Source of the DNA: Siphonodentalium dalli
Taxonomy: Eukaryota; Mollusca; Scaphopoda; Gadilida; Siphonodentaliidae
Length of the DNA stretch: 64,000 bases
Reading direction: 5' to 3'
Assembly (NCBI GenBank): GCA_032622095.1
Contig: CP136066.1
Span: 65,668,278 to 65,732,277 of the forward strand
Below are positions 11,970-25,164 of this stretch, piece by piece (position 1 is the first letter of the stretch; every line of letters begins with the position of its first letter). Made by a program: the position numbers and the translations under genes. Below the pieces are notes generated by a model. The model ran no database searches, had not been told where the DNA came from, and was given only the letters and a program-made list of their open reading frames with translations.

Positions 11970-14900
11970 TATGGGAGGCCAAATTCACATTTATTAATAA
12001 TTGCGCTGAAGCACAATCCAATTGCGCTGAAGCACAATCCAATTGCGCTGAAGCGCAATCCAGCTTCATTCATATCAATTGCGCTTCAGCGCAATTCAAT
12101 TGCGATGAAGCGCAATTCTTGTACAAGCTTACACCCTGAATAGATAGGTTATTCCATTATCATCAATTCATATGGGATAACCACCAATTGCGCTTCGGCT
12201 ATGCAATTTGGTATGAATTTTATATGATTTCAGAACAATGCTATCTAATTATGTTATTATGAGGTTATATGCTAATCAAAATTTCAAATGTAATATTTGC
12301 TCCCTGAATAGGTGGGTTATTCCATTATCATAAATTCACCACATAATAGCATTCCCTTCAGGGCGACTCGCAAAACATTTCCTTCTGGTTTAGGGTCTAT
12401 TCCCGTTGTACACGCGCGTGCGATTAATCGCAGCGTTTTTTAAGGTCGAGCGGCTCTATATGTGTGTTCGATGGCATTCCTTCCTCCCACTGCTAAGAGT
12501 TCCCCCAATAGGGGTGGGGGTCTGACGAACACATTCATACACAGGTCTAGGGTAAAGTACTTTCGTTTGGGGGTGACCACATACAGGCCTATATATGCTG
12601 ACAAATTAACTTTAATTTTCCTCAGTTAGATTTACTCAGGTATAAGTTGAGTATAACGACCCATGCCATCAACATGACATAAGTTTTGAGGACACAATTA
12701 TATCTGCTAATTATAATTAGAAATAGAGGGTTCAATTCCATGTAGTTGGGCATAAATATGCATATTTTATTCCAGCTTGAAACGTATATAACACTATATA
12801 GTACGATCACAACCCAGATTACAGGAGTTTTATGTATATAATTGTTATTATCACTCAAGATTATCAAAAGTGTACGATTCAAGTGGTTGAATTAGATCTT
12901 TCAACATTTTACCTTATAGTTAGCTAGGTCTGACAAAAATCGTCTTTCTGAATAAAGCTCATTTAAAACATTTGTACTCAAACATATGATATCCAGTAAA
13001 AATTATGGGGAAAGAGGGGATGAGTCCCCAATTTGTTGGGAGAAAAACAAATAGATTTTCATGTAGAGAGGATGGTAGACCCATGGTTGGGAGGGATTTT
13101 TATGTTCAACCCTGTGTATGAACGTTTTTTTTCTTCAGACCCCCTCCCCCATCATCGAGTGCTCATTTGTATAGCCGCTGGCAACAGCGACAACGCGGTA
13201 CTATAATTGACGAACCACCATTCAAATAGAATATGTGATGGGACTCAGAATTCGACCTTAAGAGTCACACACACATCGTTTCAGGTCGAATTCTGTCGCC
13301 AGGACGCTGTTCGCATGCATGAGCGATTGATTTCAATTTGATCGCCATTGGCGGCTTATCAGTGATCGCACATGCTAAACGGCACATTACTATCAATCTA
13401 TATATTCACAATCTTGGGTACAGTGTTGCGCGAGACTGACAGGTAATATAATTCGACTGAATTCTACAGAAATCACCACTGATGCTAGCTATACGTTGGA
13501 AACTTCTTTCCAAGCCATTTCCTTTCCGTACTTCATTTATTATTTTATCACCCATAAGTTATGAGAATGACTGTACCCGGATAGTATATGTGACCGAGTG
13601 AACCATGCCATTCTATGTAACGGCTATCTCGATGACGAGGTTGATTGCATAAGATGATTGGTCACGAATAGGACGTGGTTGTTTGGGGAAGGTAATTGAT
13701 CACGAATCGCTCTGCGTTATGTTAACACGCACCTTAAAAAACGCTGCGATTAATCGCACACGCGTGTGCAATGAGAATAGACCCTCAGTCGGGGTGACTT
13801 GCGATACAAATTCAGGGGGGATGGGGTGATACCTTTGTATTAGTCGAGGTGACTTGCAATACCTGTACCTTCTCCTGTCCTTCTGTTTTGTCCGGGACGA
13901 AAATTGCATTGGACATTAAGCACCTGAGCGCTGACACTGTATATTTAATATTGCCATTATTATTTCCCAATGCAAATCTGAATACGCTGATCGTGATGCT
14001 TGTCTGTTATATTTGAACAGTTTTTATATGTGGTTGTTTTGGTAGCGACTTCTTTTTGCAAGAATACCGGCACTATAAATCAAAATTATTTTTCTGTGTG
14101 GGTGCTGGGTTTCCCCAGGGATAAAAATAATATCTGGAAAAAACAGAACTTTGTTCTAAAAACCGGAATATGGTGGAACGTAATAGATATTTTTCGATCG
14201 GGGTTATTGTCGTGGCATTTTCTGAAAATCTTATCAAATGAATTTTGTTGCGTAAATTTATGTTTATCAGCCATGGGTGTAGTATTTTTCTCCATTCCTC
14301 ACAGTGGATCGTGAGACTAATAACAAGGAGTGTCATACTTCTGGATTTCGTTTCGGTTTCTGTTGTACAATGTAGGTTTTGGAAATTCCAGTATTAAATG
14401 AATGTTGTCAGCATTGTGCATGTTGTCATGTCGAAACAATTGACATATTTCTCCAGTTCTGTTCACACAAAATATACAGGATATAGCACTGATAATACAG
14501 ACCTACCAGCAAACAAGATTTTTTCCATGTAAATCGGATGATAGAATATTAAGTTTTGGCAATAGCATAATCATACAGTCACAGAAAAATAATATGTCAG
14601 GTGCCATTAACTTGATTAAGGAATTTTCAAATATCAGGCACCACTCATCTGGTACATGACATTTTGTGCTGCACTCAAATAAAAATTATACATGCGATAG
14701 CATTATATTCTGTATACTTCAGGGTGATTCGCGACTTCTGTTTTAGTCGGATAGACTCGCAATATAATTATCTTGCTTCAGTCAGGGCGACTTGCAATAG
14801 CATTAGCTTCTGTATTAGTTGGGACAACTCGCAATACCGGTACGTTTTGTTTTAGTTGGGAAAATAATTGTGCTGAAGCGCAATTGAATTGCGCTGAAGC

Positions 14901-15091
14901 CCAATTAATTTTCTATTGGATTTTCACTAATTAACTGGGGGGTTTAGCCATATATGAAAAATTAAGCGCAATTAATTTTGAGTTGCACTGAAGCGCAATT
15001 ATTTGCACTGAAGCGTAATTGAATTGCGCTGAAGGGCAATTGAAATGCGTTGAAGCGCAATTATTAATAAATGTGAATTTGGCCTCCCATA
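11970..15091. mobile_element. Composite TIR element copy C with 6-bp target duplication
   Basis: The left end TATGGGAGGCCAAATTCACA and the right end (complement of the same) are nearly perfect inverted repeats that run on through TTTATTAATAATTGCGCT. CGGTTA directly precedes the left end (11964-11969) and directly follows the right end (15092-15097), a clean target duplication. Subterminal clusters of AATTGCGCTGAAGCGCAATT-like palindromes lie at 12000-12120 and 14870-15060. Inside, phrases such as GGCGACTCGCAATAGCAT recur and are shared with copy A. A second TIR element is nested at 12393-13785. No transposase is visible. Confidence 0.85.
12393..13785. mobile_element. Nested TIR element (GGGTCTATTC ends)
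   Basis: The left terminus GGGTCTATTCCCGTTG, then CGATTAATCGCAGCGTTTTTTAAGG, is mirrored at 13728-13784 with slight divergence (AACGCTGCGATTAATCGC...GAATAGACCC). The flanks read TTA on the left and TCA on the right. This could be a decayed 3-bp duplication of PIF/Harbinger type, but that is weak. Foreign position is supported because the host phrase CTTCTGGTTTAGTCGGGG is interrupted at this point compared with other copies. The interior has no recognised coding region. Confidence 0.7.
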
Positions 15092-15235
15092 CGGTTAACT
15101 ACTTGAATCAACTGAAGTTAATATACCGGTATGCCATATATGCCTACATTTACATACCGCTGAATAAATAGTGGGAAAGACAGACAATCCTAGTTGATAA
15201 TGAATTTAAAGTATATAAATATCTATATCTATATT

Positions 15236-15241
15236 TGCGAA

Positions 15242-15280
<39 letters not shown>

Positions 15281-16960
15281 GTTCTATAGAAATTCACAGG
15301 GGACCATCTATATGATGCCAAAGGGGTCTACTAGGAGTAGCTTTTTACGAGAAAGATAATGGTCGAGGTTAGAATTTTATAAAGTGACGCCGATTGCCAC
15401 CAAACTTATATATAATCATCCCCATAATATGAGGAATCTAATGGCGTGGTTTAAATATGGCAAAAGTCGCGCCGTTCGCGTCAGGGGTGATTTGTTTTCT
15501 GTCGCCGATTGCCACGAAACTTACATATAATCATCCCCATCATGATATGAAGAATCCAACGGTGTGGTTTAGATATGTCAAAAGTGGCGTCGTTTGAGTC
15601 AGGGATGAACGGAAAGGGAGAGGGGCACCAAACTTGATAAAACTAAATTTAGCGCCGATTTCCACCAAATTGATATATATTCTTCTTCGTGATACAAGGA
15701 ATCTAATTGTGCGATTTAACAACGCCAAATTGTTGTTTTTGGATGAGAGATTGGGAGGGGTGGGCACTAAATTTGATAATAAGTCGCCGATTGCCACCAA
15801 ACGTATACAAAATCATCCCCATGGTATGAGGAGTCTAATGGTGTCGCTTTTATCTGTCAAATGTGGCCTCATTCGAGTCAGGGTTGCATTGAAAGGGACA
15901 GGGGCACCAAAATTGATGCACAATTTTGTTAGCACCAATTTCCTCCAAATTGATACACGTTCTTATCATCTAATCGTGATTTAAAGACGGCATAGTGGTG
16001 CTGTTTGGGTTAGAGATGGAGAGGGGAGGGATTGGCACCAAATTTGATAAAGTAATTGTTTAGTCGCCGATTATCACCAAACTTATAAACAATCATATCC
16101 ATGATATTAGGAGTGTAATCGTGTGTTTAAGGATGTCACAAGTGGGGCCATTCGAGTCAGTGGTGTATAGAGATGAGAGGGACACAAAAAATTATATCTA
16201 TATGTTTAGTACCGATTTCCACCAGATTGATACATATTCTTCTCCGTGATACGAGGAATCTTATCGTGTGGTTTAGATACACCAAATTGTTGCCCTATGG
16301 GTGAGAGATATGGCGACCTTAAATTGATACGAATTTGTATACTCGCCAATTTTCACCAATGTCATATATATGCATCTCTAATCTCTAATGAGTCTTAGTG
16401 TGTGCAGCTTGAGTCCGAAATAGGGACGGGAGGGTCACCAAAACTGATACAAAATATTTTTAGTACCAATTACCATCAAATTCAGACACGTTCTTCTCAA
16501 ATGATACAAGAAATAAAAATCGCGCTGTCTGTCTGTCTTTTTGTCTGTCTTTGTGCGTCCTATATATAACTTCACGCGGTACAATCGAGATGGCACCAAT
16601 GTGTTCTAAGAGGGGTATCTTTTTACAAGGAAGATAATGGTGCGGGTTAAAATTTTCTAAAATGACGCTGTTGGTGGGAGGGGAAATTAAAAAAATATGG
16701 TGAAATAGTTTTGTCGCTGATTTCCACCAAACGAATACATAATCACCTTCGCAACATGGCGTTGTTCGAGTCAGCGTTGCATCAACAATTGATTTAATAA
16801 ACCAAATTCCACCAAATTCATACACGTTTTTCTCTAATGATATACCATGGATTAAATCACATTTGGTGTCGTTTGCGTCACGGATGGTGAGCGGATATGC
16901 ACTATCATTGATAAGATTGCTATTCGCCGATATCCACATATAAGTTATATACAGTCACCA
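15236..16960 (+). mobile_element. (TCTG)n-headed tandem-repeat element, two cassettes
   Basis: A TCTG/GTCT microsatellite (15244-15281) precedes a degenerate tandem repeat of about 120-150 bp. Its core, CGCCGATTGCCACCAAAC followed by ATATAATCATCCCC, recurs near 15390, 15502, 15650, 15785, 15945, 16065, 16210, 16345 and 16470. At 16525 a second GTCTGTCTGTC head occurs, followed by text related to 15290-15380 (CTTTTTAC...GAAAGATAATGG), so two cassettes lie in tandem. The plan matches the array at 44927-55211, with microsatellite head, conserved leader and minisatellite body. It also resembles the bivalve 'pearl' elements and Helentron-derived HINEs known from the literature. Ends were not located. 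Confidence 0.6.
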
Positions 16961-17900
16961 GGCCATCTCCATATCATTTTAAGTAGTTGGGCATTCGCAT
17001 TTCACAATCCCGACATATGGTGACCCACATAAGTCACTTGAACAATTATATCTTCTTAACAGTCATATTTATATGGGAATGGCAATCAATGCATTCACGC
17101 AATGAGCTAGCAAAAAGAGATAACTAGAAGAAGCATTAAACGTATATTTATCATTCTATTGAAGAGATACATATATTCGTGCAAACTGAGAGACCTCGAA
17201 CCGTCAGAGGATTGCATATATATATAACAAAATTTAGTCTGTTCCATTCAATACAGTTTCCACAAAAAGTTACAATTTGTCAAGAGATATGGAAGACCTG
17301 TTCAAAAATAGTGCTCACAGTGTGCAGTCAAATATAGTTTCTTCTGATATACAAGAAAATGCAGATAGTAGCACAAGACTTTTCAGGATCCTACCAATAC
17401 TGACATCTGACAAGGGTTTTAGAACAGACTCATCGACTGACATAAACAACTCAAAATCTCGCTCTGTGCCTGGCACATGTAGCTGATATATTCGCGCAGC
17501 AACATTTCGTTTAAACTAAGAATATTTAGCCAATATATAGCACCATGAACAGAGGAGCACCTGGAAATTTCTTTGAAACATCTGTATCTTCATGGAGATA
17601 TGATAGCCAGGTGTCCTCGAGATCTTAGTCCAACCCACTCTCAATATGTAAAACCCAATTATCATCTTTTATCGAACTAATGTGTTTATGATGTTCATGT
17701 ATCATATTATAACGTCTAATGTATACGCAGTTGTAAATAAATAAATACTTCATTATTGGTGGAAAGAATTAATCGCGATAAACAGAATGACAATTGACAA
17801 GGTCAGCTACTACTTATATTCCATGACTGTAATAATCATGTTTTGTGATGCTATTTGAATATACAATTTATGAGAAAACGTATAACACTTTAAGCAAGAG
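16961..17900. other. No gene recognised
   Basis: There is a small open frame at 17277-17486 encoding 69 residues rich in Ser, Asn and Asp. I recognise nothing in it. AATAAATAAATA occurs at 17737. Coding status is undetermined. Confidence 0.35.
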
Positions 17901-17924
17901 CATTCTCTGTTCCCAACAAATATC

Positions 17925-17967
17925 CACAGCATACATTAACCTGGGCAACGCCGGGTAACCCTGCTAG
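17925..17967 (+). repeat. Helitron-like 3' terminus
   Basis: CTGGGCAACGCCGGG forms a short GC hairpin, followed after a few bases by CTGCTAG and then T. This is the usual 3' architecture of Helitrons: a hairpin close to CTRR, with insertion before T. The 5' end of this copy was not identified. Confidence 0.55.
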
Positions 17968-18179
17968 TAAATAATAAACTGCGGATTCAATGTGGTTATG
18001 GGTAGAAAATAAATCGTGATGGGTCCAAACACAGGGGCCTGTAACACGGTCTGCTGTCCGCCCCCTTTTGCGGTGCCCATATACGCCGCCTCTATAATAT
18101 ATACGGACCTGCTTCACGTTAATGGTAGGATAATAGACACAGGGGGAACTGTATAAATTCACCTTTTTACCATCCCGAA

Positions 18180-18790
18180 ATATAGATTTATGAAAGAGAT
18201 GCTGATTTAATGAAAAAAAAACAAGAGCTCGAGGACTGAGACACCAAAGCTCCAGTAATGAGTCAAATGTTTTTGACAGGGATGCTGATAATATGAAAAT
18301 AGGGGTTTACCCCCTAATTTAAGTCAATAAGTAAACCATATGAGGTAAGCAAGCCCTCATGCAGTGACTTCACATGCATGTATAGGATACCGGTATGACC
18401 ATAGTAAGGGCCCAAATCTGTGCAAAAATACATTAAAAAACATCATACAAACAATTACTAAAGTTCCGGGAAGGAGACATCAATTCTTTGGATAGAGGGA
18501 TGCTGATAATATGTATTAATTAGCCTTAGGGATTATCATTGTTGAACGCATACTCACAGTTGACTGTTGAGTACAGGTTAAAATTGGCCCAATGCTCCTC
18601 GTGTGTGCTAGGTCATGCCAATAGTTTATGGGTAGGTTAGATAGTAGTCACAATTACGCTTTTTGTGCTAAAGCACATCACAATTACGCTTTTTGCGCTT
18701 AAGCACAATATGTGGTAATTGATTGCGCTTAAGCGGAATTATTTGCGCTAACGCACAATTCATTATTAAATGCGAATTTGGCCTCCCCTA
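18180..18790. mobile_element. TIR element copy B, left part missing
   Basis: The text parallels copy A from 5430 onwards: GAGCTCGAGGACTGAGACAC, GGGATGCTGATAATATGAAAA and AGTCAATAAGTAAACCATATG. It ends with CGCTTAAGC palindromes and GAATTTGGCCTCCCCTA, the right TIR lost from copy A. The left end is missing. Confidence 0.75.
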
Positions 18791-19078
18791 CACAGACCTT
18801 GTTATATTGCATTGACGGCTAACACATCCACGTTGAAAATTACAACCGCTTTGGAGTAATGTTACAACCATGTTGCGTTTACACTAGAACCATGTTGACA
18901 ATTGTTCAACGTGGTGTCAGACTCATGGCAGTTCCAACGTGGTTGAGAGGGACACATGTGTTGAGAATGTGTAGACATGAATATTCACTGTGTGCATCTA
19001 TGTATAACATGTTAAGACTTGAAAACCCCATCATCAAAAACAAAAATAAATATTCACTTGGTACATCTATGTAGGGGG

Positions 19079-19445
19079 AGTTGGTAGCGTATTGGCCTCT
19101 CATGCTAGCAGACCGTGGAACGCAACCTGGTCCTAATGTATTCTGACAAAAATCAGAACTCGGTCAGATACCAAGTTTGTCAGACTGAAAAGTCCCATCC
19201 ATGATCACTGAATAAAGATCTGAATGCAAAATGACGAATTCCCTCCATAACAACACTTGTCCATGTATGTTGTCGTGGGTGCAGCAGTAGACATTATGCT
19301 GTCGCCAGTGTCCGATCGGGCGCAGACATTAATGGCTGACCCGTGTACACACCTCGGTGTGTGCACGTTAAAGAAGGCTAACTGGTTACTGACTGAGGTC
19401 ACCACAGGGTTATAAAGTTACTCGGCCATGGTAGCATCAGGACCA
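19079..19445 (+). repeat. Possible tRNA-derived SINE
   Basis: GAGTTGGTAGCGTATTGGCC resembles a tRNA A box, and CGTGGAACGCAACCTGG, about 30 bp downstream, resembles a degenerate B box. The body ends with GTGTGCACGTTAAAGAAGG, a motif I associate with conserved central domains of invertebrate SINEs. There is no poly-A tail or target duplication that I can see, so the call is tentative. Confidence 0.35.
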
Positions 19446-20690
19446 GTTCGTCTACAACCCGAATTGGTTCCTGAACTGTAATATATACAGTCTACAGATA
19501 CAGATAAATGATTTTCGAGGTACTTTCAATTTCAGCCATCTGTGACCAGGTGACTTAAATTGGATCGCTTCAAAAGTTAATTGAACGTGAAATGTCATAT
19601 TTCATATAAAAAGTTCACGCCTATGCGTCTATACGATACTAAAAAAACAAACTTACCATGGTTTACGAACACGATGTCCTATAATAATTATCTAAATTAA
19701 ATTAAACCAAAAATACCATTTGCACGCGGTTTAGCGCAGGAAACTAACGGCCGATGTAAGTTGTAACGAGTCAAGGCAATAACGTACCCGTGACAATAAG
19801 TTCGTACCTCGACAATAATATGTCACATTCATTTAGTTATAATATTATACATTTAAAAATTTCTACATTTTACTTTCAGCTGGATGACATCTCGACTCGT
19901 GGAAAGTCCGCCATTATTTGAATAGGTTGTCACGTGCAGTTATAGAACCAATCACGAATAGACATCGCTTAACTACCCCGTTCCGTCGCGTATCTACCTG
20001 TCCAATAGCAAAAATAGCATATTTAGGTAGCTTATTTAGCTATAAAATTAGCTTGAAAATATTACCTACCCAAATTTAGCTACTTTCGATTTAGTGTGTA
20101 CATTAGAAATTCGTAGCATGATAATTAATCCATTGTGACAAAGATAGGGATACCGTGGACATTAATTATTCGATACCAGAAGCAGTTCTTCAGTTGAACT
20201 ATATGTGGCGAGAAACAATGGAGAAACATGTGTTCAACCTGGTTATGGTACAAATGGCCACATGTAGTGTTTGCAGGTAGTATTATTATCATATGTCGTG
20301 CGGTTGAGAATGTTATCCATTTGTACCGCTTGCTGTAGATAATTCGGATTGTTCCAACAGAGATTCCATCCCCTCCATGTAGACATGTGACAAGGTTTTA
20401 CTCTGCGGAAAAACTCAAGGGAGTCCACTCGTTCAGGTTGATTTGGTTGTGACGTTGTGTGAGACATATTCTGTTTCACAATTGCTTTCCAATGTGATTG
20501 AATAGAGAAGAATCCGGTTTCAGCGAATGTGGTGAGATACTCATGGGAATAATGTCTCCTATGAAGCCAATAGGAGTGCGTTTAAATATTATATGACCGT
20601 GTAGATTGAATAGGAAAATGCGGAGAGCGCAGATAAAGATGAAAAATAAAAATATCTTCTATCAGCTTTTGTAACGCTTGTCCCGCTCTG
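19446..20690. other. No gene recognised
   Basis: AT-rich sequence with several short open frames on either strand. None shows a domain, splice context or repeat assignment I can defend. Confidence 0.4.
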
Positions 20691-20980
20691 TCCCAACGCT
20701 TTCTACGTGGGACAAAAACATACCCCCATAACTTTCTGCTCACGTTTCATGCCATATATGCTGATTTGCGGCTTTGTGGTATTCCGATGTGCACATTTTG
20801 AGGGAGGCCGAGGTGCATATTTTGAGGGAGGCCCCTCGGACCCCCACCTGCGGGAAAGGGACACCCCTCCTGCACCATTTACACGCGGTGCGGTCGGAGC
20901 TATTCACATCGGTCCTGTGCCCCTCAAGTTAATATTCGAACCCGCCTTTTTAAAATGCTGGCTACGCCCATGGTCGTTAT
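20690..20980. mobile_element. Fragment with GGGCGTAGCCAG-type terminus
   Basis: A GC-richer island ends in ATGCTGGCTACGCCCATGG near 20957-20976. Its complement (CCATGGGCGTAGCCAGC) starts another element at 62571. This terminus is common on invertebrate DNA-transposon MITEs. Inside, a short direct repeat, GCACATTTTGAGGGAGGCC / GCATATTTTGAGGGAGGCC, lies at 20791 and 20814. Confidence 0.5.
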
Positions 20981-21256
20981 CGTATGTATGTATTTTTTTC
21001 GGCCAAAACGTCTTCGTGTGAGAGATAGCAAATATCTAATACTTCGCAAACTGTTCAAAATTTCTGTAAAATTATTTCTATGTGTGATGTCTGGATAACT
21101 ACTGCGCCAAAAGAATTATATAGTTTGCCATATGTTATTTAAAACAAATATTTTAGTCCTACAAAATCAATGTTAATGCATGCATAATTACCTGCAATGT
21201 TACCCCAATGTTGTAATATTGTACCAGATTGCTGTTTGGTGTTAAACAATATAATA

Positions 21257-23870
21257 GCGAGTTTGCGATTTCAAACCGGTACGGGTAAAGGTACGCGTAC
21301 GGGTAGCTACCCGTACCGGTACACGTTTTGTAATCGCAAACTGTTTTACGGGTAGAATTCACCACATCGACTGGTAATGTATGGTGAGCCAACTGCAACA
21401 AAACAGATATTATAATATAGATAGCTTGTTATTCGCATTCACTTTATTGGCCGATGTTATACTTACCGTTATGGATTGTTGGAAATTTTTATTTCGATTA
21501 AACAGAAATGGGCCTCAGGATAATAAGTTGCTTTCATTAAGGACGAGGCGGCAGTTGGTGGGGTTGGTGATTTTCTATCACTCATCTTGGTAACATTTTC
21601 AACAATTGGATTCTACAAGTCATAGACCGATCGACTGTTGACTATACATAGGTTGGAATTTTCAGACATAGAAAATAGATTATGATAGCTCAAATATACA
21701 ATTACGTTATAGTTAAAATTTCCAACCAATATTCGGTGTAAAATGTATTGTTTTAGCCTCAGGGTCTAATGATGCCTAACATGTACTGTCAGTCAGATAT
21801 AAGACCGAATGCGTCCCCTATTTTTAATTGAGGAATATTTAGTCATATTAAAGCCACATGGCGGTTTTCGCTCCAAAATACAAATAATAGTATTAGCTTT
21901 TGAATTTTTCCCGGTATCGAAGTAGGTCGATAAATAGCTTAACTACCTTTCTACGAGCATTCTGTAACCCAAAAAAGACGCATAGAAGTAATGAAAAATG
22001 CAAGTATGAACAAGGTGTTTCGGACCCAAACAAAAAACAGCCATTTGCACGACATGGAACATAAAAGAGAGCTCCGTGCTATTCTATTCCTGATATGGTA
22101 GCAATAAAGAGCGTTTGTCTGACTTGGGGCGAAAAATTAACAACGGCTGGAAAATGGCTGTAACTTTGGCAAGTGTTTTTCAAAGCATACCAATCTTTCG
22201 CGTATTTATCGACGTACCGAATGAGCCATGTCCGTTTAAGAAAACATTAATTTGGTTTGGAATTTTTCAACAGATAGAAGGGTCGGGGCAAGGGAATATT
22301 TATCACAAGAATAGGGATTTTTTTCGGGAGGTAGGTTGAAAAGTTAAACTTGGTAACGATAGCATGTGTTAAAATGTAGTCTGTTTTATTATACGGATTG
22401 AATAAAGAGCGTTTATTCCACATCTGTGAGAAACACAGAAAACAGCTGAAACTCGCTCTGATTATGCTTAGATTTTGTAGAGTATATATAGGTATTTCGT
22501 GTCTTTAGTGACCTATATTACCCCCACTACAATGTACACAAGTATTGTGGTTCAAGTGCGCCATGTCCGTTCAGATGGTAGGTATCTACATATTAAAATG
22601 AGAAATCAGTCCTCACCTACATACGATAAAGTAACTAAACGGTCGAATTCAAATACGGATAAATCCACGATATATTGATGCCATTGTACAAATGTTGGGA
22701 CAGGGACGTGACAACAAGAGTGTCTCACCTCCCCCCCCCCCAAATGTGGTCAAATATTCAACAGTTTGAAATTTGATATATCTGACACGACATTTGTGGA
22801 AATTTCACACAAACAATAGGTTGAAATTGTTCTCGTAGTTTAATTTTCCATCAATTAATTAGTGGAGAATTTGCATATTTTCCTATTTTTGGTAAAATAT
22901 TTGGACTGAAATCAGAAACTGTTGGAAAATTTCCAACCTTTGGGGATGGGTGTCAGGTCTCAAAATATCCAACAAATGGAAAGCTTGATGCCAGTCTGGA
23001 TGCTAGGATTTAGCAAATATCGTGTTCATATTTCAAATATTTCTCATACCGGGCAGAACCATGGTCGATTCGGTGTGTCCCGGTCCCTCCCCAGTGGCCA
23101 GTCAGAAACTGATAATTATTATTTTTAAATCGAGGTAATATGCATGGCGTTAGACCACTAGATATTAGGATATTAGGATTGTCAGGCTCAGATCTACACA
23201 TATTCTTGTACTTTCGGCCCAATGGATTGTGCCACCCCAGCTAGCGACAAAAAGACTACTGATTCATTTAGAATATGCTACCATCCAGGCGGATGTGAGG
23301 GACCAGTTGGGAAAAATCAAACCCCGACGGGTGGGGTGCATGCAAATGGAATTACGCACAAACTTGTTAATTTAATATAATATGGTTCAAGTTAGGTGTA
23401 GTTAAAACGTGGACAGCCCTCCCAACGCGGAGACAATCTATAACCACGTCCTTGTATTGTGTCGAGACTGCGTCTATAGCACCATCTACTCAGTCTATTA
23501 ATCACAACCTGTAATTAATGCAGTGAACAACGTTTAGTGAATAGATAGGCCTTCCGTATATATCTAAGTGCTAGAAGCCGCCTCGAGAGTTTGAACATAA
23601 AACCTGGCTTAAAATGACAACTTTATCAATGATGTTTGCCCATGAAATCTTGCAGTAAATAGGTTAACGCATATCTGACTTGAATTTCATGTAATTCACG
23701 AACCTATAAGAGAGAAAATGGTTGTGAAATGTTACCGGTCAATGGGACAGATCTACCCGTTCCAAATCGCTATCGCTTTATGAGCTGCATTGAAAGTACG
23801 CAAGTGACCGTGACGATGTTCACCGATATACTCGTACCCGTTCCCGGCGGACGGGTATCGCAAACTCGCT
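21257..23870. mobile_element. TIR element with TA flanks (GCGAGTTTGCGAT ends)
   Basis: GCGAGTTTGCGAT at 21257 is complemented exactly by ATCGCAAACTCGC at 23857-23869, and each end is flanked by TA. Subterminal sequence carries TACCCGTACC/GGTACGGGTA inverted motifs at 21283-21322 and CTCGTACCCG at 23831-23840. The plan is like that of the element at 7104-8897. The interior is AT-rich, has a C tract at 22731-22741 and no recognised transposase. Confidence 0.6.
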
Positions 23871-23871
23871 A

Positions 23872-25160
23872 CTGTCAAAACAACACAGCCAGACTTATCA
23901 CTAGGACCACGAAATTTAACAGTATCTAACTCCCGCTGGTGTTGCCAAAATGTTCTGGTATTTCAAAATTGGTTTTCTCAAAATATGTCAGGAATTTATT
24001 TGTGAAATTTGGTACAAGCGATTATTGTAACACAATATTTAAGAACCATCGAACCATTATATATTATAACCTCACCCTTATGGCATGACAAATATTATTT
24101 TGTTTACTGTTTTCAGATACCAAGAACTTCTGTAAAATATATGTAATTATTTTCAAAAGTGCAGTGTCATATATCCATGATGTCATATCTGAAGATCACG
24201 AGAAGAGACTTAGTTATACTTGCTTCGTGAAATTTAATATGATCATTTTCATTTAGAAAGGCAATTACCCATAAATAATTTTCAAAATGTTCATGTCATG
24301 CCTGTTGATCAAGGAAATATTTGGGACTGAGATGAGTTCTGGGTCTTGGGTTCATGACCAAGTTGAAGATGACCGTCATATCTCTTTAAACCGAGGCCTA
24401 CTTCCAGTTGATTGCCCTCTGCTTGAGTGGACCGCACTTCATATCAACATTTGTTTTCATTGGGCTGGAATATTTGTGACTGCTTTAGTAATTATAATAA
24501 ATGGGGTATGATGCTATATTATGCAATCAAAACTAAAATCAACATTATGATACAAATGAAGTCTGATCTCATAGAGCCAAGACAATAAGCTATTTTGTGA
24601 TTTGAATGTTATATGAAATTATTAATTAGTCTAGCATTTCTTGGTACCGATAGGGACAACAAAAAATAAATAATATGTTCAACCTCTCAAATGTATTAAA
24701 ACCCAATGTTTTGTAGTCTCTTAATAATTGCTCAGATTATACATACAAAGGAGGTGATTTGTGAAATACAAGGTTTTTCGCCAGATAGATCCAGAGAATG
24801 TCTTTGTTGAAAATCTCTTGTCAATTTTGGCTGGATTTATGCAAAACATGCGTCTCCTCCTTAAAGAACTTCACTGGCTGTCAATTGAAGAGTGTATCGA
24901 ATTCAAGTTTAGACATGGATAGCTGCATATTTCGCCTATACGGTAGCGAGTCTCCTCTGGTCATGAATATAGTACATTGGATGTACATGCCTCAACCCGA
25001 CTATAACGTGCAAGTTTTGTAGTACAGAGCCTAGAGGTAACCCAATATCTAGGCCACAACGAGTCATATATAACATTGTAAATGGACAATGAAGTTTGAA
25101 CGTCAGTGCCAAATAATGATCGATGTTATTCAGTAATATATAACCAGTATAACAATAAAT
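23872..25160. other. No gene recognised
   Basis: The open frames at 24287-24511 and 24798-25022 are short and show no family motifs. I see no exon-like conservation. Confidence 0.4.
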
Positions 25161-25164
25161 TGTA

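Noticed and set aside
14000-14336. ORFs on both strands (about 100 and 87 codons) near 14.0-14.3 kb
   Set aside because: They overlap antisense, have no recognised motif and lie inside a non-autonomous transposon.
17277-17486. 69-residue ORF as a small gene or exon
   Set aside because: No homology I recognise, no clear splice sites and no repeat support. Kept only as a note.
19079-19150. Functional tRNA gene
   Set aside because: A- and B-box-like words are present but the cloverleaf stems do not pair convincingly. A SINE head is more likely.
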